64,000 nucleotides of DNA from an uncultured Flavobacteriaceae bacterium (GCA_947493535.1 CANLRK010000006.1:62001-126000); one strand, 5' to 3'; shown: positions 36,666 to 47,585, counted from the first letter of the stretch. The notes: generated by a model not told the origin, from the letters alone. Translations and numbers: made by a program.

Positions 36666-37940
36666 ATGAGAAGTACTTTTAACCTTAAAGAACCTAAGAA
36701 AGATAAAGAATCATTAATCTTGTTTTCCTCATATTTTAAGAATGAAGGGCGAAAATTTGTATATTCTACTGGTGAATACATTCACCCCAATGATTGGGAC
36801 TTTGAAAACAAACAACCTAAAAACCTCAACGGCAGAACTGAAAAAGCTAACAAGCAACGAGGAATTAAAAGACAGTTGGACAGGTATTCAAATTTCTTTT
36901 CTGATATTATACAAAGTTATAAGCTTTCCAATAGAGAAATTATAATATCAGATATTAAAGATGATTTTGATATTGAATTTAAACGAACTAAGTCTATATC
37001 AAGTAAATTTTTTGAAGTATATGATATATTCTTAGCCGAAAAGAAAAATGATTATACAGAAGACGCCAATTCACAAACAACAATTAAACGATATGAGTAT
37101 AATAAAAAGTTGTTGAGTGAATTTCAAACTCATCGAAAGAAGAAACTGCATTTTAATCAAGTTAACAAAGCATTTTATAATTCATTTATAGATTTTTGCG
37201 TAAATCAAAAGAACCATTCCGCTAATACGTTAAGGAGAAATGTAGGTCTCTTTAAGACTTTTTTGTATTGGGCTTTAGAAAATGGGCATACATATAAAAC
37301 AGATTTTCAAAAATTCAAAGCTCCTAAGGCACAACAAACAGATGAAATAGCATTAAGCTTAGTTCAGGTTCAAGAAGTGTTTGAGTTTGACCTAAGTAAT
37401 AATGAGCGTTTAGAAAAAGTAAGAGATTTATTTGTTTTTGGTTGTGCAACAGGAATGCGTTACAGTAACTATTCAAAAGTAGAAAAGAAAGATATACAGA
37501 ATGGCATTATAAAAGTTCGAGATGAAAAGAACAATGATAAATCCTTAGAAGTACCTCTTAATGATTTTTCTAACTATATTCTTAAAAAATATGAATACAA
37601 GCTTCCTAAGTTATCAAATCAGAAGTTTAATGATTATATAAAAGAAGTGTTTGAATTAATAGGGTATGATGAGAATATTAAGAAGACTATTAAAATTGGT
37701 AAAGACCTAATCGAACAAATCAATCCGATGTACGAGCGTATTTCTTCACATACAGCAAGAAGAAGCTTTATCACAATAATGAAAAACAAAAAAATACCTG
37801 ACAAAGTGATAATGAGTTATACAGGACATAAAAGTTTGGAAGTGTTCAATAAATACTACAAACCAAATAATGATGATAGAAAAGATTTTATGCAAACAGT
37901 GTGGAAGTTTGAAGGTGTTCCATTGAAAAAAGCTGAGTAA
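36666..37940 (+). CDS. int: Tyrosine recombinase/integrase
   Basis: Integrase of 424 residues. An Arm DNA-binding-like N-terminus (KDKESLILFSSYFKNEGRKFVYSTGEYIHPNDWDF) is followed by a SAM-like core-binding domain (about residues 110-215) and the catalytic domain. Catalytic residues: Arg265 in GCATGMRYSNY, His362 and Arg365 in SHTARRSF, His388 in YTGHKSLEVF and Tyr397/398. The arm domain probably binds the TGTCAACT repeats close by. It lies next to the left att site and its stop overlaps the start of the next gene (TAATG). Confidence 0.92.
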   Translation: MRSTFNLKEPKKDKESLILFSSYFKNEGRKFVYSTGEYIHPNDWDFENKQPKNLNGRTEKANKQRGIKRQLDRYSNFFSDIIQSYKLSNREIIISDIKDDFDIEFKRTKSISSKFFEVYDIFLAEKKNDYTEDANSQTTIKRYEYNKKLLSEFQTHRKKKLHFNQVNKAFYNSFIDFCVNQKNHSANTLRRNVGLFKTFLYWALENGHTYKTDFQKFKAPKAQQTDEIALSLVQVQEVFEFDLSNNERLEKVRDLFVFGCATGMRYSNYSKVEKKDIQNGIIKVRDEKNNDKSLEVPLNDFSNYILKKYEYKLPKLSNQKFNDYIKEVFELIGYDENIKKTIKIGKDLIEQINPMYERISSHTARRSFITIMKNKKIPDKVIMSYTGHKSLEVFNKYYKPNNDDRKDFMQTVWKFEGVPLKKAE

Positions 37941-38983
37941 TGAAAAATAAAAAAATAGGTTATGAAATAAACATTCCTGAGAACTCAAAATTGGTATATG
38001 TACCATTTTCTGAAGAAATGAATGAATTCTTCACAACTCTAAATAAAAACAATTATACTCATTATTTGACTAAGTTCATAGGTGGTAAAAAAAACTATGA
38101 CATAGCATTTAATGCGGTTAAAGATTGTATGATAAAAGCTTTGCCAAAAAACAGAAAAGAAAATTGTAAGTTCTGTTTAGGGCATAGCAAAGAAAGAGGT
38201 GACAAATTATGTGAAAGATATAATAGCCAAATGATGTTTACATATTTCGTTGCAAGTATTGAATTTTTAAATATTGTATCAAAAAATAAGCATCTACAAA
38301 AAAACAGAGCCATCTTACAAAAATTAACCATAAACTTTTTTAAATGTTTACACTTTATTGAAGGTCAAGGAAAAATGTATTTTGATTTAGATAAAATGTG
38401 TCGCTATTGCCTACAAGCAGGCTTTTTATCATTATCAGAAATGTTTGCTAAATCGTCTAACCTTAATAATATAAAAGTTATAAATAATACTTTGAATGAA
38501 ATAGACAGTGGAATAATAGAAAACAAAGTGCTTCAAAGAGAAGATGACAATTATTTAGAACTACAAAGGGAGTTTTTTGATAATAAACTTCGATATTATA
38601 AAAACAAATTACTTATTGAAGAAAAAGAAAAAAAGAGTAACAATTCAGTCAGCAACGGGAATAAACAAAAAGAAGTAACTATTATACAATATGCTTTGTA
38701 TTATTATTATCTTCAACAAAGTGGAGATTTTGGTTATTTTGAAAATCATCCAGAAGGAAAAGTTAAAGCTATTAAGGAACTGATAACAAAAGAAAAGTTA
38801 AACACAACTCCTAAATACTTTCAAAAAGTATATAATAAAATAGCACATTATAATTCAAATAGAATAGCTAAAAAGCAAGTTTCAAACATAGATTTTGTGA
38901 TAAATATTATGTTGAAAAACTTTGACAAAGCTAAAGAAATAGCACTTCAAGAACTAAAAGAAGCCAAAACAAAGAATAGGTAA
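37940..38983 (+). CDS. Unknown element protein with Cys motifs, 347 aa
   Basis: Translationally coupled to the integrase by the TAATG overlap. It is Lys/Asn-rich. It has Cys clusters, CKFCLGHSKERGDKLCERY (about residues 72-90) and CRYCLQAGFLSLSEMF (about residues 154-169), that could bind zinc. The C-terminal third is helical and charged. I do not recognise the family. Its place between integrase and HTH gene suggests a role in integration, excision or replication control of the element. Confidence 0.7.
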   Translation: MKNKKIGYEINIPENSKLVYVPFSEEMNEFFTTLNKNNYTHYLTKFIGGKKNYDIAFNAVKDCMIKALPKNRKENCKFCLGHSKERGDKLCERYNSQMMFTYFVASIEFLNIVSKNKHLQKNRAILQKLTINFFKCLHFIEGQGKMYFDLDKMCRYCLQAGFLSLSEMFAKSSNLNNIKVINNTLNEIDSGIIENKVLQREDDNYLELQREFFDNKLRYYKNKLLIEEKEKKSNNSVSNGNKQKEVTIIQYALYYYYLQQSGDFGYFENHPEGKVKAIKELITKEKLNTTPKYFQKVYNKIAHYNSNRIAKKQVSNIDFVINIMLKNFDKAKEIALQELKEAKTKNR

Positions 38984-39015
38984 CTATAAATGGTAACCGT
39001 TACTTTATGGTTACC
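38979..39015. repeat. Imperfect inverted repeat between the Cys-motif gene and the HTH gene
   Basis: GGTAAC-T-ATAAA-TG-GTAAC (38979-38997) mirrors GTTAC-TTTAT-GGTTACC (38999-39015) around a central C. It includes the stop codon of the upstream gene. It may be a terminator stem without a T-run, an operator for the HTH protein, or a Rep/integrase site. Confidence 0.5.
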
Positions 39016-39038
39016 TCATCTTCACTAAAATAAGTTTG

Positions 39039-39064
39039 TAACAAATTGTTAATAAGATTTGTTA
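39039..39064. promoter_or_regulatory. Inverted repeat at the HTH gene start (possible operator)
   Basis: TAACAAAT (39039-39046) and ATTTGTTA (39057-39064) are a perfect 8-bp inverted repeat, spacing 10, reaching the first base of the HTH start codon. This suits binding by a small HTH dimer and autoregulation. Confidence 0.4.
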
Positions 39065-39339
39065 TGAATAATCCATTTGAGACAATCAATGAAAGGTTGT
39101 CAAACATAGAAAACCTACTGTTAGAAATTAAACATAAACCAGTAGAAGAAGAAAAGTCTGAAAATCTTACGGTAAAAGAAACCGCAGAATTTTTAAAGGT
39201 TTCTGAACAGTCTGTACACAACTACATCAAAAAAGGTTTTTTACCTGCTCAAAAAGTTGGTAGAATACTTCTTATCAAAAGACAAGATTTAGAGAATGCT
39301 TTAGCTGAGGTTAAGTCACTTAAATATAAAAGGGCTTAA
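39064..39339 (+). CDS. Helix-turn-helix (MerR/excisionase-like) protein
   Basis: Small DNA-binding protein of 91 residues. An N-terminal coiled-coil-like helix (MNNPFETINERLSNIENLLLEIK) leads into a winged HTH of the MerR/excisionase (DUF3853/HTH_17) type, LTVKETAEFLKVSEQSVHNYIKKGFLPAQKVGRILLIKRQDLENAL. In integrative elements of Bacteroidota such proteins act as excisionases or Rep regulators. I start it at ATG 39064; an earlier in-frame ATG at 39046 adds six residues and would cover the inverted repeat. Confidence 0.82.
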   Translation: MNNPFETINERLSNIENLLLEIKHKPVEEEKSENLTVKETAEFLKVSEQSVHNYIKKGFLPAQKVGRILLIKRQDLENALAEVKSLKYKRA

Positions 39340-39379
39340 CCTCTTTTTGTTCGTATCTAAAAATCTAAAAAATAGTAGT

Positions 39380-40399
39380 ATGTATACATTAGCAGAAAGC
39401 GGGACAAACAAAGCAGGACAAAATCATATAATTGTTAATGGAGAAGGCTCAGACTTAAACAAAATAGAAGCTCTAAAAGGTAGAGCAAAAAGAAAAACAA
39501 TTACACAAATTATGATGTTAAAATTAATTGAGGTAGCACAAGAAAAAGGAGAACCTGAATTAGAAAAGTCCTATTGGAATACGTATTACTGTCAACAAAA
39601 TATATTTACAGCTAACGGACGTTTATATGGTAAGTATTGTAAAAATCGTTTTTGTACTCTTTGTTGTAGTATTCGAAAAGCCGAATTAATAAATAAATAT
39701 TATCCAGTTATGAAAAACTGGGAAGAACCATATTTCCTTACACTAACTGTTAAGGCTTGTAAAGCAGATAAGTTAAAATTATACATAAAAAAGTTTATTC
39801 AAGGTTTTAAAAGAATAACAGAAAAATATAGAAAACGATACCAAAGAGGAAAAGGAAAGTTACTTATAGGGGTGCGGTCATTGGAATGCAATTTCAATCC
39901 AATTAAGAAAACATATAACCCTCATTTTCATATCATAACAAAAGATAAATATACTGCTGAGGTTTTACTCTATGAGTGGCTTAAATTATGGACAACAAAA
40001 TTTACTAACAAAAAAGGGCAAAACATTCAAAAGGTAACCAACTTAGAAAATGGATTAATTGAGATAATTAAATATGGAAGTAAAATTTTTACAGAACCCG
40101 ATTTAAAAAAAAGAGAAAAAGAAACCTCAACAACTTGCATCTATATAAAAGCGTTAGACACTATTTTAACTGCTATGAAGGGAAAAAGAATATTTGATAG
40201 GTTTGGATTTAACTTACCCAAAATAACTAATACACAAAAGAGTAAAACAAAATTATTACTCAACTACAACGAATGGGAGTATAATCTTAAAACATCTGAT
40301 TGGCAGAATGTTACAACAGGTGAGTGTTTAAGCGGATATAACACGCCTTCTCATTTACAAGCTTTACTTGAAAATAACATTGATAATATATCAAACTAG
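39380..40399 (+). CDS. rep: Rolling-circle replication initiator (HUH Rep)
   Basis: Replication protein of 339 residues of the pUB110-like HUH group. Motif 1 is YFLTLTVKA, motif 2 (the HUH) is NPHFHIITKD, and motif 3 with the nucleophilic Tyr is LIEIIKYGSKIF. The N-terminal half carries CKNRFCTLCCSIRK, a Cys cluster often seen before the HUH domain. All catalytic motifs are intact. An upstream TTG-initiated frame at 39347 is not needed. A Rep inside a chromosomal element suggests it can replicate as a circle after excision. Confidence 0.88.
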   Translation: MYTLAESGTNKAGQNHIIVNGEGSDLNKIEALKGRAKRKTITQIMMLKLIEVAQEKGEPELEKSYWNTYYCQQNIFTANGRLYGKYCKNRFCTLCCSIRKAELINKYYPVMKNWEEPYFLTLTVKACKADKLKLYIKKFIQGFKRITEKYRKRYQRGKGKLLIGVRSLECNFNPIKKTYNPHFHIITKDKYTAEVLLYEWLKLWTTKFTNKKGQNIQKVTNLENGLIEIIKYGSKIFTEPDLKKREKETSTTCIYIKALDTILTAMKGKRIFDRFGFNLPKITNTQKSKTKLLLNYNEWEYNLKTSDWQNVTTGECLSGYNTPSHLQALLENNIDNISN

Positions 40400-40506
40400 A
40401 ACATTCTACTTACTATAAGAAAAGAGTCAATATAAATGATTAAAAAAGTTTAATAAACCACAAAAAAAAATTACTTTAACGCATTAAAATTTTCCAAACA
40501 TAAAAA

Positions 40507-42054
40507 ATGACAAGTATAGACCAAAGAACACAATTACAAAATCAAATATGGAAAATAGCCAACGATGTCCGTGGCTCTGTAGATGGATGGGATTTTAAAC
40601 ACTTCGTTTTAGGGACATTATTTTATCGCTTTATAAGTGAAAATTTTACTGATTACATTGAGGCTGGTGACGATAGTATTGATTATGCAAGTTTACCAGA
40701 TACAGTAATAACACCCGAAATAAAAGAAGATGCCATTAAAACCAAAGGCTATTTTATATATCCAAGTCAGTTATTTGTAAATGTGGTTAAAAATGCAGAT
40801 GATAACGATAATCTAAATACAGATTTAGCAGCTATTTTTACAGCAATAGAAATTTCTGCAAATGGTTATCCGTCAGAAGAGGATATAAAAGGCTTATTCG
40901 CAGATTTTGATACCACCAGTAATCGATTAGGTAATACCGTTACAAATAAAAACAGCCGATTAGCAGACGTTTTAAAAGGTGTTGCAGGTTTAAATTTGGG
41001 TAATTTTCAAGACAATAAAATCGATTTGTTTGGCGATGCCTATGAGTTTCTAATTCATAAATATGCAGCCAATGCAGGTAAGTCTGGAGGTGAATTTTTT
41101 ACACCTACCAACGTGTCGCAATTAATTGCACAATTGGCTATGCACAAGCAAGAGAAAATCAATAAAATCTACGACCCAGCTGCAGGTTCTGGTTCATTAC
41201 TTCTACAAGCTAAAAAACATTTTGATAATCATGTAATTGAAGAAGGTTTCTTTGGGCAAGAAATAAACCATACTACCTATAACTTGGCACGTATGAACAT
41301 GTTTTTGCACAATGTAAACTACGATAAGTTTCATATCGTGTTGGGCGACACCTTAATGAACCCACAATTAGGAGACGATAAGCCTTTTGATGCTATCGTA
41401 TCTAATCCACCCTATTCTATAAAATGGAAAGGTAGTGACGACCCTACGCTAATTAATGACGACCGTTTTGCACCTGCAGGTGTATTAGCACCAAAATCTA
41501 AAGCAGATTTTGCGTTTGTACTACACTCGTTAAGCTATTTATCTAGTAAAGGTAGAGCAGCATTAGTATGTTTCCCTGGTATCTTTTACCGTGGTGGTGC
41601 AGAACAAAAAATTAGAAAGTATTTGGTAGATAACAACTATGTAGAAACCATTATCAATTTAGCACCTAATTTATTTTATGGTACTACTATAGCGGTAACC
41701 TTGTTAGTGCTTTCTAAAAGTAAAACCGACACCAAAACCCAGTTTATTGAGGCTAGTGGCGAAGACTTCTTTAAAAAAGAAACTAACAACAATGTGTTGT
41801 ATGACGACCACATTGAAAAGGTAATGCAATTGTTTGATAGCAAAGAAGATGTAAAACACGTAGCAAAATCTGTAGACAATAGCATAATTGCTAAAAACGA
41901 TTACAACCTTTCTGTGAGTTCTTATGTAGAAGCTAAAGACACCCGCGAAAAAATAGATATAAAAAAGCTGAATATAGAGGTTGCTAAAACAGTTGATAAG
42001 ATAGATAAACTACGTGCCGATATTGATAACATTGTAAAGGAAATTGAAGCATGA
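40507..42054 (+). CDS. hsdM: Type I restriction-modification methyltransferase subunit HsdM
   Basis: Adenine-N6 methyltransferase of a type I system, 515 residues. The SAM site is in [17 protein letters not shown] followed by [16 protein letters not shown], and the catalytic motif is NPPY in [13 protein letters not shown]. The N-terminal helical domain [33 protein letters not shown] is the usual one. The PrrA-type HsdM of the E. coli prr operon sits first in the same order. It is followed by hsdS with a four-base ATGA overlap. Confidence 0.95.
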   Translation: MTSIDQRTQLQNQIWKIANDVRGSVDGWDFKHFVLGTLFYRFISENFTDYIEAGDDSIDYASLPDTVITPEIKEDAIKTKGYFIYPSQLFVNVVKNADDNDNLNTDLAAIFTAIEISANGYPSEEDIKGLFADFDTTSNRLGNTVTNKNSRLADVLKGVAGLNLGNFQDNKIDLFGDAYEFLIHKYAANAGKSGGEFFTPTNVSQLIAQLAMHKQEKINKIYDPAAGSGSLLLQAKKHFDNHVIEEGFFGQEINHTTYNLARMNMFLHNVNYDKFHIVLGDTLMNPQLGDDKPFDAIVSNPPYSIKWKGSDDPTLINDDRFAPAGVLAPKSKADFAFVLHSLSYLSSKGRAALVCFPGIFYRGGAEQKIRKYLVDNNYVETIINLAPNLFYGTTIAVTLLVLSKSKTDTKTQFIEASGEDFFKKETNNNVLYDDHIEKVMQLFDSKEDVKHVAKSVDNSIIAKNDYNLSVSSYVEAKDTREKIDIKKLNIEVAKTVDKIDKLRADIDNIVKEIEA

Positions 42055-43262
42055 GCAAGTTAGATGAATTATTGGATGAGGTTGATGTGGAATTTCAATC
42101 TTTAAAGAGTGTTTGTAGTGTATTTAAAGGAAAGCAATTGAATAAAACTGAACTTACAGAATTAGGTGAATATCCTGCTTATAACGGCGGAACTAATTAT
42201 TCTGGATTTACAAATAAATTTAATGTTGAAGAAAATACGACCATAATAAGTCAAGGAGGTGCTTCAGCTGGCTATGTTCAGTTTATCAAAAGAAAATTTT
42301 GGGCAAATGCACATTGTTATTATTTAAAACCTAATTTAGATGTAGTTGAAAATAAATATGTTTATTATTTTGTAAAAAATAAGCAGTACAACCTTATGAA
42401 TTTTCAATTTGGTGCAGGTATACCTGCATTAAAATCTGATGTAATTAAGAAACTTCAAATCCCAATCCCTTGTCCAGATAATCCAGAGAAATCACTCAAA
42501 ATCCAAAAAGAAATCGTTCGTATTTTAGATACCTTTACAGAACTTACTACAGAACTTACTACAGAACTTACTACAGAACTTACTGCACGTAAAAAACAAT
42601 ACGAGTATTATCGTGAGCAATTATTAACTTTTGAAGAATCAGAAGTTAAGCACTTACCTATGGGCGATGAAAGTTTAGGCGAATTTATTAGAGGTAAAAG
42701 ATTTGTGAAAACTGATATGATGTCAGAAGGTGTTCCATGTATACACTATGGTGAAATGTATACACATTATGGTACATGGGCAAGCAAAACAAAATCATTT
42801 GTTAGTAAAGAGTTGGTAGAAAGCAAAAAGTTAAGACGAGCATTAAAAGGGGATGTTGTAATTGTAGCAGCGGGTGAAACTATTGAAGATATAGGACAAG
42901 GAACTGCATGGTTAGGCGAAGAAGGTGCTGTTATTCATGATGCTTGTTTTTATTATAAAAGTAATTTAAATCCTAAATATGTTGCTTATTATACAAGAAC
43001 AAGGCAATTTCATGACCAAATAAAAAAACATATCCGCACTGGTAAAATTTCAGCAATTAACTCAGAGGGATTAGGTAAAGCATTAATTCCTATTCCATCG
43101 CCAGAAGAGCAAGAACGCATTGTAAACATCCTTGATAAATTTGATGTATTGACTACATCCATAAGCGAAGGTTTACCTAAAGAAATAGAGCTGAGAAAAA
43201 AGCAATACGAGTATTATAGAAACAAGCTATTAACATTTCCTAAAGAAACTGTAGAAGTATAA
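42051..43262 (+). CDS. hsdS: Type I specificity subunit HsdS with tandem spacer repeats
   Basis: DNA-recognition subunit of 403 residues with two target-recognition domains (about residues 10-155 and 205-370). Conserved regions [14 protein letters not shown] (centre) and [14 protein letters not shown] (C-terminus) follow them. The spacer between the halves carries four exact TTEL repeats (residues 163-178) from 12-bp DNA repeats. This is like EcoR124 (TAEL twice or three times), where repeat number sets the gap in the recognised sequence. The gene overlaps hsdM by four bases and prrC follows after one base. Confidence 0.93.
   Translation: MSKLDELLDEVDVEFQSLKSVCSVFKGKQLNKTELTELGEYPAYNGGTNYSGFTNKFNVEENTTIISQGGASAGYVQFIKRKFWANAHCYYLKPNLDVVENKYVYYFVKNKQYNLMNFQFGAGIPALKSDVIKKLQIPIPCPDNPEKSLKIQKEIVRILDTFTELTTELTTELTTELTARKKQYEYYREQLLTFEESEVKHLPMGDESLGEFIRGKRFVKTDMMSEGVPCIHYGEMYTHYGTWASKTKSFVSKELVESKKLRRALKGDVVIVAAGETIEDIGQGTAWLGEEGAVIHDACFYYKSNLNPKYVAYYTRTRQFHDQIKKHIRTGKISAINSEGLGKALIPIPSPEEQERIVNILDKFDVLTTSISEGLPKEIELRKKQYEYYRNKLLTFPKETVEV
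42537..42584 (+). repeat. Four perfect 12-bp tandem repeats in the HsdS spacer
   Basis: ACAGAACTTACT repeated four times without change, each unit coding T-E-L-T. In-frame gain or loss would change the spacer by four residues. Perfect identity suggests recent expansion or ongoing slippage. Confidence 0.95.
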
Positions 43263-43263
43263 T

Positions 43264-44457
43264 ATGAGTAAGACTTTAAATAAAATTGCAGAAGAGTTAA
43301 GAGACGCCAATAAAAAAGTACAGTTAATATACGCTTTTAACGGTACAGGTAAAACACGTTTATCACGTAAGTTTAGGTTACTAGTAGACCCAAAAGTTTA
43401 TAGCGAAGAACAGGAAGAAGAACAAGAAGCATCAGGCATTAAAGTAATGTATTATAATGCTTTTACAGAAGATTTGTTTTATTGGGATAATGATTTAGAT
43501 GCTGATACCAACCGTAAGTTGTTAATTCGTCCTAACAATTTTACAGAGTTGGCATTAGGTTTTTTAAAAGACCAAGGTTTAGATGATAATATCGTAAAAA
43601 ACTTTCAACACTTTACAACAGATTCTATAACACCGCTATTCAATGAAGAATATACAACACAAGATAAAGATGGTAAAAATATTGTTGTAAAAGCATATTC
43701 TGAAGTAACATTCTCTGTTACAAGTGGTGACGACCGAAGTGAGAATAATATTAAAATATCAAAAGGAGAAGAAAGTAATTTTATTTGGTGTGTATATTAT
43801 AGTTTAATACAACAGATTGTTGAGCTTTTAAATATTCCAGAACCCGAAGATAGAGCAGACAATAAATTTGATGATTTAGAATATATTTTCATTGACGACC
43901 CAATAAGTTCTTTAGATGAAAATCACTTAATAGAGCTTGCTGTTAATTTAGCTGAATTGATTAGAAAATCAAATGGTATCAAATTTATAATTTCTACACA
44001 TAATCCACTTTTTTATAATGTGCTTTATAATGAGCTTGGTTTAGCTAAGAAAAAGGGTGCTTTTATGTTGAGCAAAAATGAAGATGGTACGTTTAATTTA
44101 GACCCTAAACATGGTGATTCTAACAAAAGCTTTTCATATCATCTGTATTTAAGAGACGTAATAAAAAATGCAATTGACAATAATGAAGTTTCAAAATTTC
44201 ATTTTGTGTTGTTGCGTAATTTGTATGAAAAAACAGCCAACTTTCTAGGTTATAGTAAATGGTCTGAATTATTACCAAATGATAATAGAGAAGGATATAT
44301 AAGTCGTATTATGAATTTTTATAGCCATAGTACGCTATCAAGTGAAGAAGTGAGAGAGCCAACACCACCTGAAAAAGAAATGGTTAATTATTTATTTAAA
44401 TATTTGTTAGATAATTCCAAATTTTTACAAGAAGAAATAGCAATAGAAGAAGCTTAA
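43264..44457 (+). CDS. prrC: PrrC-family anticodon nuclease (ATPase plus ACNase domain)
   Basis: E. coli PrrC cuts tRNA-Lys in its anticodon loop when phage disarms the restriction complex that holds it inactive. This 397-residue protein matches it (396 residues) throughout. The ABC-like ATPase has Walker [27 protein letters not shown], signature-like SKGEES and Walker [13 protein letters not shown]. The region [14 protein letters not shown] corresponds to the PrrC segment linked to tRNA recognition. The nuclease triad is Arg318-x3-Glu322 ([14 protein letters not shown]) and His355 (NFYSHSTLS); E. coli has R320, E324, H356. It sits between hsdS and hsdR as in prrABCD. All catalytic residues are intact. 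Confidence 0.93.
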   Translation: MSKTLNKIAEELRDANKKVQLIYAFNGTGKTRLSRKFRLLVDPKVYSEEQEEEQEASGIKVMYYNAFTEDLFYWDNDLDADTNRKLLIRPNNFTELALGFLKDQGLDDNIVKNFQHFTTDSITPLFNEEYTTQDKDGKNIVVKAYSEVTFSVTSGDDRSENNIKISKGEESNFIWCVYYSLIQQIVELLNIPEPEDRADNKFDDLEYIFIDDPISSLDENHLIELAVNLAELIRKSNGIKFIISTHNPLFYNVLYNELGLAKKKGAFMLSKNEDGTFNLDPKHGDSNKSFSYHLYLRDVIKNAIDNNEVSKFHFVLLRNLYEKTANFLGYSKWSELLPNDNREGYISRIMNFYSHSTLSSEEVREPTPPEKEMVNYLFKYLLDNSKFLQEEIAIEEA

Positions 44458-44474
44458 AAAATAGTAGTAATCAA

Positions 44475-47400
44475 ATGAGTCAATACAAAACCATAGCAGA
44501 ATCAAACAATTTCATTGTTTTAGATAACTACAAAAAGTTTTCAGAAGTAAATGAAACACCTTCTGGGTATCAAACAGAAGCAGATTTAGAAAAAGAATTA
44601 GTAAAAGATTTAATAAATCAAGGCTATGAGTATGTAAAACACCTAACCACACCAACAGCTATGTTGGCTAATGTACGTGTACAATTGCAAAATCTAAATG
44701 ATATGCAATTTACAGATAAAGAATGGGCACGTTTTGTAGAAGAATATTTAGACAAACCAAGTGATAACCTTGTTGATAAAACACGTAAACTACACGATAA
44801 TTACATTTACGATTTTGTATTTGATGATGGACATATTCAAAACATTTATTTAGTAGATAAGAACAATATTTCACGCAATAAGGTTCAGGTTATTTCTCAG
44901 TTCGAGCAGAAAGGCACACATGCCAACCGATACGATGTTACAATTTTGGTAAACGGTTTACCTCTAGTACAAATAGAACTAAAAAAGCGAGGTGTTGCTA
45001 TTCGTGAAGCTTTTAATCAAGTACATCGTTATACAAAAGAGAGTTTTAATACAGAAAACTCTTTATTTAAGTACCTGCAAATTTTTGTGATTTCTAACGG
45101 TACAGACAGTCGTTATTTTGCCAATACTGTAAAGCGAAATAAAAACAGCTTCGACTTTACCATGAATTGGGCAGATGTGAAAAACAAGTCAATCAAAGAC
45201 TTAAAAGATTTTACAGTGACATTTTTTCAAAAACAAACACTTTTAAACGTGTTATTAACGTATTCTGTTTTTGATAGTAATGATACGTTATTAGTAATGC
45301 GTCCGTATCAAATTGCAGCAACAGAACGAATTATATGGAAAATTACAAGTTCATATAATGCTAAAAAATGGGCAACTACAGAAGGTGGTGGTTATATATG
45401 GCATACTACAGGTTCTGGTAAAACATTAACAAGTTTTAAAGCAGCACGTTTAGCAGCGACAAAATTAGAGTTTATAGACAAAGTGTTTTTTGTAGTAGAC
45501 CGTAAAGATTTGGATTTTCAAACCATGAAAGAATACCAACGCTTTTCACCAGATAGCGTAAACGGTTCTATAAATACAGCAGCATTAAAAAGAAATTTAG
45601 AAAAAGCCGACAATAAAATTGTGGTTACTACCATTCAAAAGTTAAATAACTTAATGAAAGGTGAAAATGATTTAGATATTTATCAAAAGCAAGTGGTCTT
45701 TATTTTTGATGAAGCACACCGCTCTCAATTTGGAGAAGCTCAAAAGAATTTAAAAAAGAAGTTTAAAAAATACTATCAATTTGGTTTTACAGGAACACCT
45801 ATTTTTCCTGAAAATGCTTTAGGTTCAGAAACTACACAAAGTGTGTTTGGTACAGAATTACATTCTTATGTAATAACAGATGCAATTAGAGATGAAAAAG
45901 TACTAAAGTTTAAAGTAGATTATAACGATGTTCGTCCTAAGTTTAAAGGCATTGAGTCAGAACAAGATTTAAAGAAATTATCGGCAGCAGAAAATAAAAA
46001 AGCCTTATTACATCCTGTACGTATCAAAGAAATTTCAGAATATATTTTAAAACAATATAGGCAAAAAACACACCGTACAAAAGGTAGTAATAGCGGTTTT
46101 AATGCCATGTTTGCAGTAAGTAGTGTAGATGCAGCAAAATGTTATTACGAAGAATTAAACAAGCTTCAAAAAGAAAACGATAAACCTTTAAGAATAGCAA
46201 CTATTTTTTCTTTTGCAGCAAATGAAGCACAAGGAGCAATTGGTGAAATACAAGACGAAACCTTTGAGCCTACAGCTATGGATGTAAGTGCTAAAGAGTT
46301 TTTAACAAAAGCTATTGATGATTATAATGCGGCATTTAAAATGAATTATAGCATCGATAGTAAAGGCTTTCAAGATTATTACCGTGACCTTGCCAAACGT
46401 GTAAAAAACAAAGAAGTAGATTTATTAATTGTAGTAGGGATGTTCTTAACAGGTTTTGATGCACCTACCTTAAATACCTTGTTTGTAGACAAAAATTTGC
46501 GTTATCATGGTTTAATGCAAGCATTCTCACGTACCAACCGTATTTACGATGCTACTAAAACCTTTGGTAATATTGTTACGTTTAGAGATTTAGAACAAGC
46601 AACAATAGATGCAATTACTTTATTTGGTGATAGCAGTACTAAAAATGTAGTATTAGAAAAAAGCTATAAAGAATATTTAGAAGGCTTCACAGATATTGCA
46701 ACAGGTAACGCACGTAGAGGTTATGTTGAAGTGGTAGCAGAATTAAAAGAAAAATTCCCCAATCCTGATGAGATAGAAACAGAAAAGGACAAAAAAGAAT
46801 TTTCTAAACTCTTTGGCGAATATTTACGCGTAGAAAACATATTGCAAAATTATGATGAGTTTAATCATCTGAAAGAACTACAAAGTATTGACCATACAGA
46901 TGAAGAGGCTATAGAAGCATTTAAAGAAGAAAACTTCTTAACAGACGATGATATTGCAAGTATGCAAGCTATTGAAGTACCTGCAGAAAGAACAATACAA
47001 GATTACCGCTCTACTTATAATGATATTCGAGATTGGTTAAGAAGAGAGAAAAAAGGTAATGAAGCAGAAGAATCAGATATTGATTGGGATGATGTGGTTT
47101 TTGAAGTCGATTTATTAAAATCTCAAGAAATAAACTTAGACTACATTTTAGAATTAATTTTTGATAGTAATAAGAAAACCAAGAATAAAGCAGATTTAGT
47201 AGAAGAAATAAGGCGTGTAATTCGTGCAAGTGTAGGCAATAGAGCAAAAGAAAGTTTAGTAGTAGATTTTATCAATGAAACAGATTTAGATAATATAAAA
47301 GAAAAAGCTACGATTATAGATGATTTCTACGCGTATGCCAAAGTAAAACAGAAAAAAGAAGCAGCAGAATTAATTGAAGAAGAGAATTTAAACGAAGAAG

Positions 47401-47585
47401 CGGCAAAACGTTATATTTTGGCATCTTTAAAACGTGAATATGCAAGCGAAAACGGTACGGAATTAAATTCTATTTTACCTAAAATGAGTCCTTTAAACCC
47501 GCAATATTTAACTAAAAAGCAAAGCGTATTTCAAAAGATTGTTTCATTTGTAGAAAAGTTTAAAAGAATTGGTAACGAATTGTAA
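44475..47585 (+). CDS. hsdR: Type I restriction endonuclease subunit HsdR
   Basis: Restriction/translocase subunit of 1036 residues. The N-terminal PD-(D/E)xK nuclease has [14 protein letters not shown] (catalytic E-x-K). The SF2 helicase motor has Walker [17 protein letters not shown] box [13 protein letters not shown], motif III FTGTP and motif VI region [14 protein letters not shown]-terminal helical domain of about 250 residues follows. It is the fourth gene of the hsdM-hsdS-prrC-hsdR operon, 17 bases after prrC. Length and order fit a type IC-like system. Confidence 0.95.
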   Translation: MSQYKTIAESNNFIVLDNYKKFSEVNETPSGYQTEADLEKELVKDLINQGYEYVKHLTTPTAMLANVRVQLQNLNDMQFTDKEWARFVEEYLDKPSDNLVDKTRKLHDNYIYDFVFDDGHIQNIYLVDKNNISRNKVQVISQFEQKGTHANRYDVTILVNGLPLVQIELKKRGVAIREAFNQVHRYTKESFNTENSLFKYLQIFVISNGTDSRYFANTVKRNKNSFDFTMNWADVKNKSIKDLKDFTVTFFQKQTLLNVLLTYSVFDSNDTLLVMRPYQIAATERIIWKITSSYNAKKWATTEGGGYIWHTTGSGKTLTSFKAARLAATKLEFIDKVFFVVDRKDLDFQTMKEYQRFSPDSVNGSINTAALKRNLEKADNKIVVTTIQKLNNLMKGENDLDIYQKQVVFIFDEAHRSQFGEAQKNLKKKFKKYYQFGFTGTPIFPENALGSETTQSVFGTELHSYVITDAIRDEKVLKFKVDYNDVRPKFKGIESEQDLKKLSAAENKKALLHPVRIKEISEYILKQYRQKTHRTKGSNSGFNAMFAVSSVDAAKCYYEELNKLQKENDKPLRIATIFSFAANEAQGAIGEIQDETFEPTAMDVSAKEFLTKAIDDYNAAFKMNYSIDSKGFQDYYRDLAKRVKNKEVDLLIVVGMFLTGFDAPTLNTLFVDKNLRYHGLMQAFSRTNRIYDATKTFGNIVTFRDLEQATIDAITLFGDSSTKNVVLEKSYKEYLEGFTDIATGNARRGYVEVVAELKEKFPNPDEIETEKDKKEFSKLFGEYLRVENILQNYDEFNHLKELQSIDHTDEEAIEAFKEENFLTDDDIASMQAIEVPAERTIQDYRSTYNDIRDWLRREKKGNEAEESDIDWDDVVFEVDLLKSQEINLDYILELIFDSNKKTKNKADLVEEIRRVIRASVGNRAKESLVVDFINETDLDNIKEKATIIDDFYAYAKVKQKKEAAELIEEENLNEEAAKRYILASLKREYASENGTELNSILPKMSPLNPQYLTKKQSVFQKIVSFVEKFKRIGNEL

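Noticed and set aside
37940-38983. RteC-like regulator assignment for the Cys-motif gene
   Set aside because: Position near an integrase is suggestive, but I see no RteC motifs in the sequence.
39347-39379. TTG-initiated extension of the Rep gene
   Set aside because: The ATG at 39380 is better placed, and the extension has no family support.
42537-42584. Short tandem repeats that could hint at a CRISPR array
   Set aside because: The units are contiguous 12-mers inside the hsdS reading frame with no spacers.
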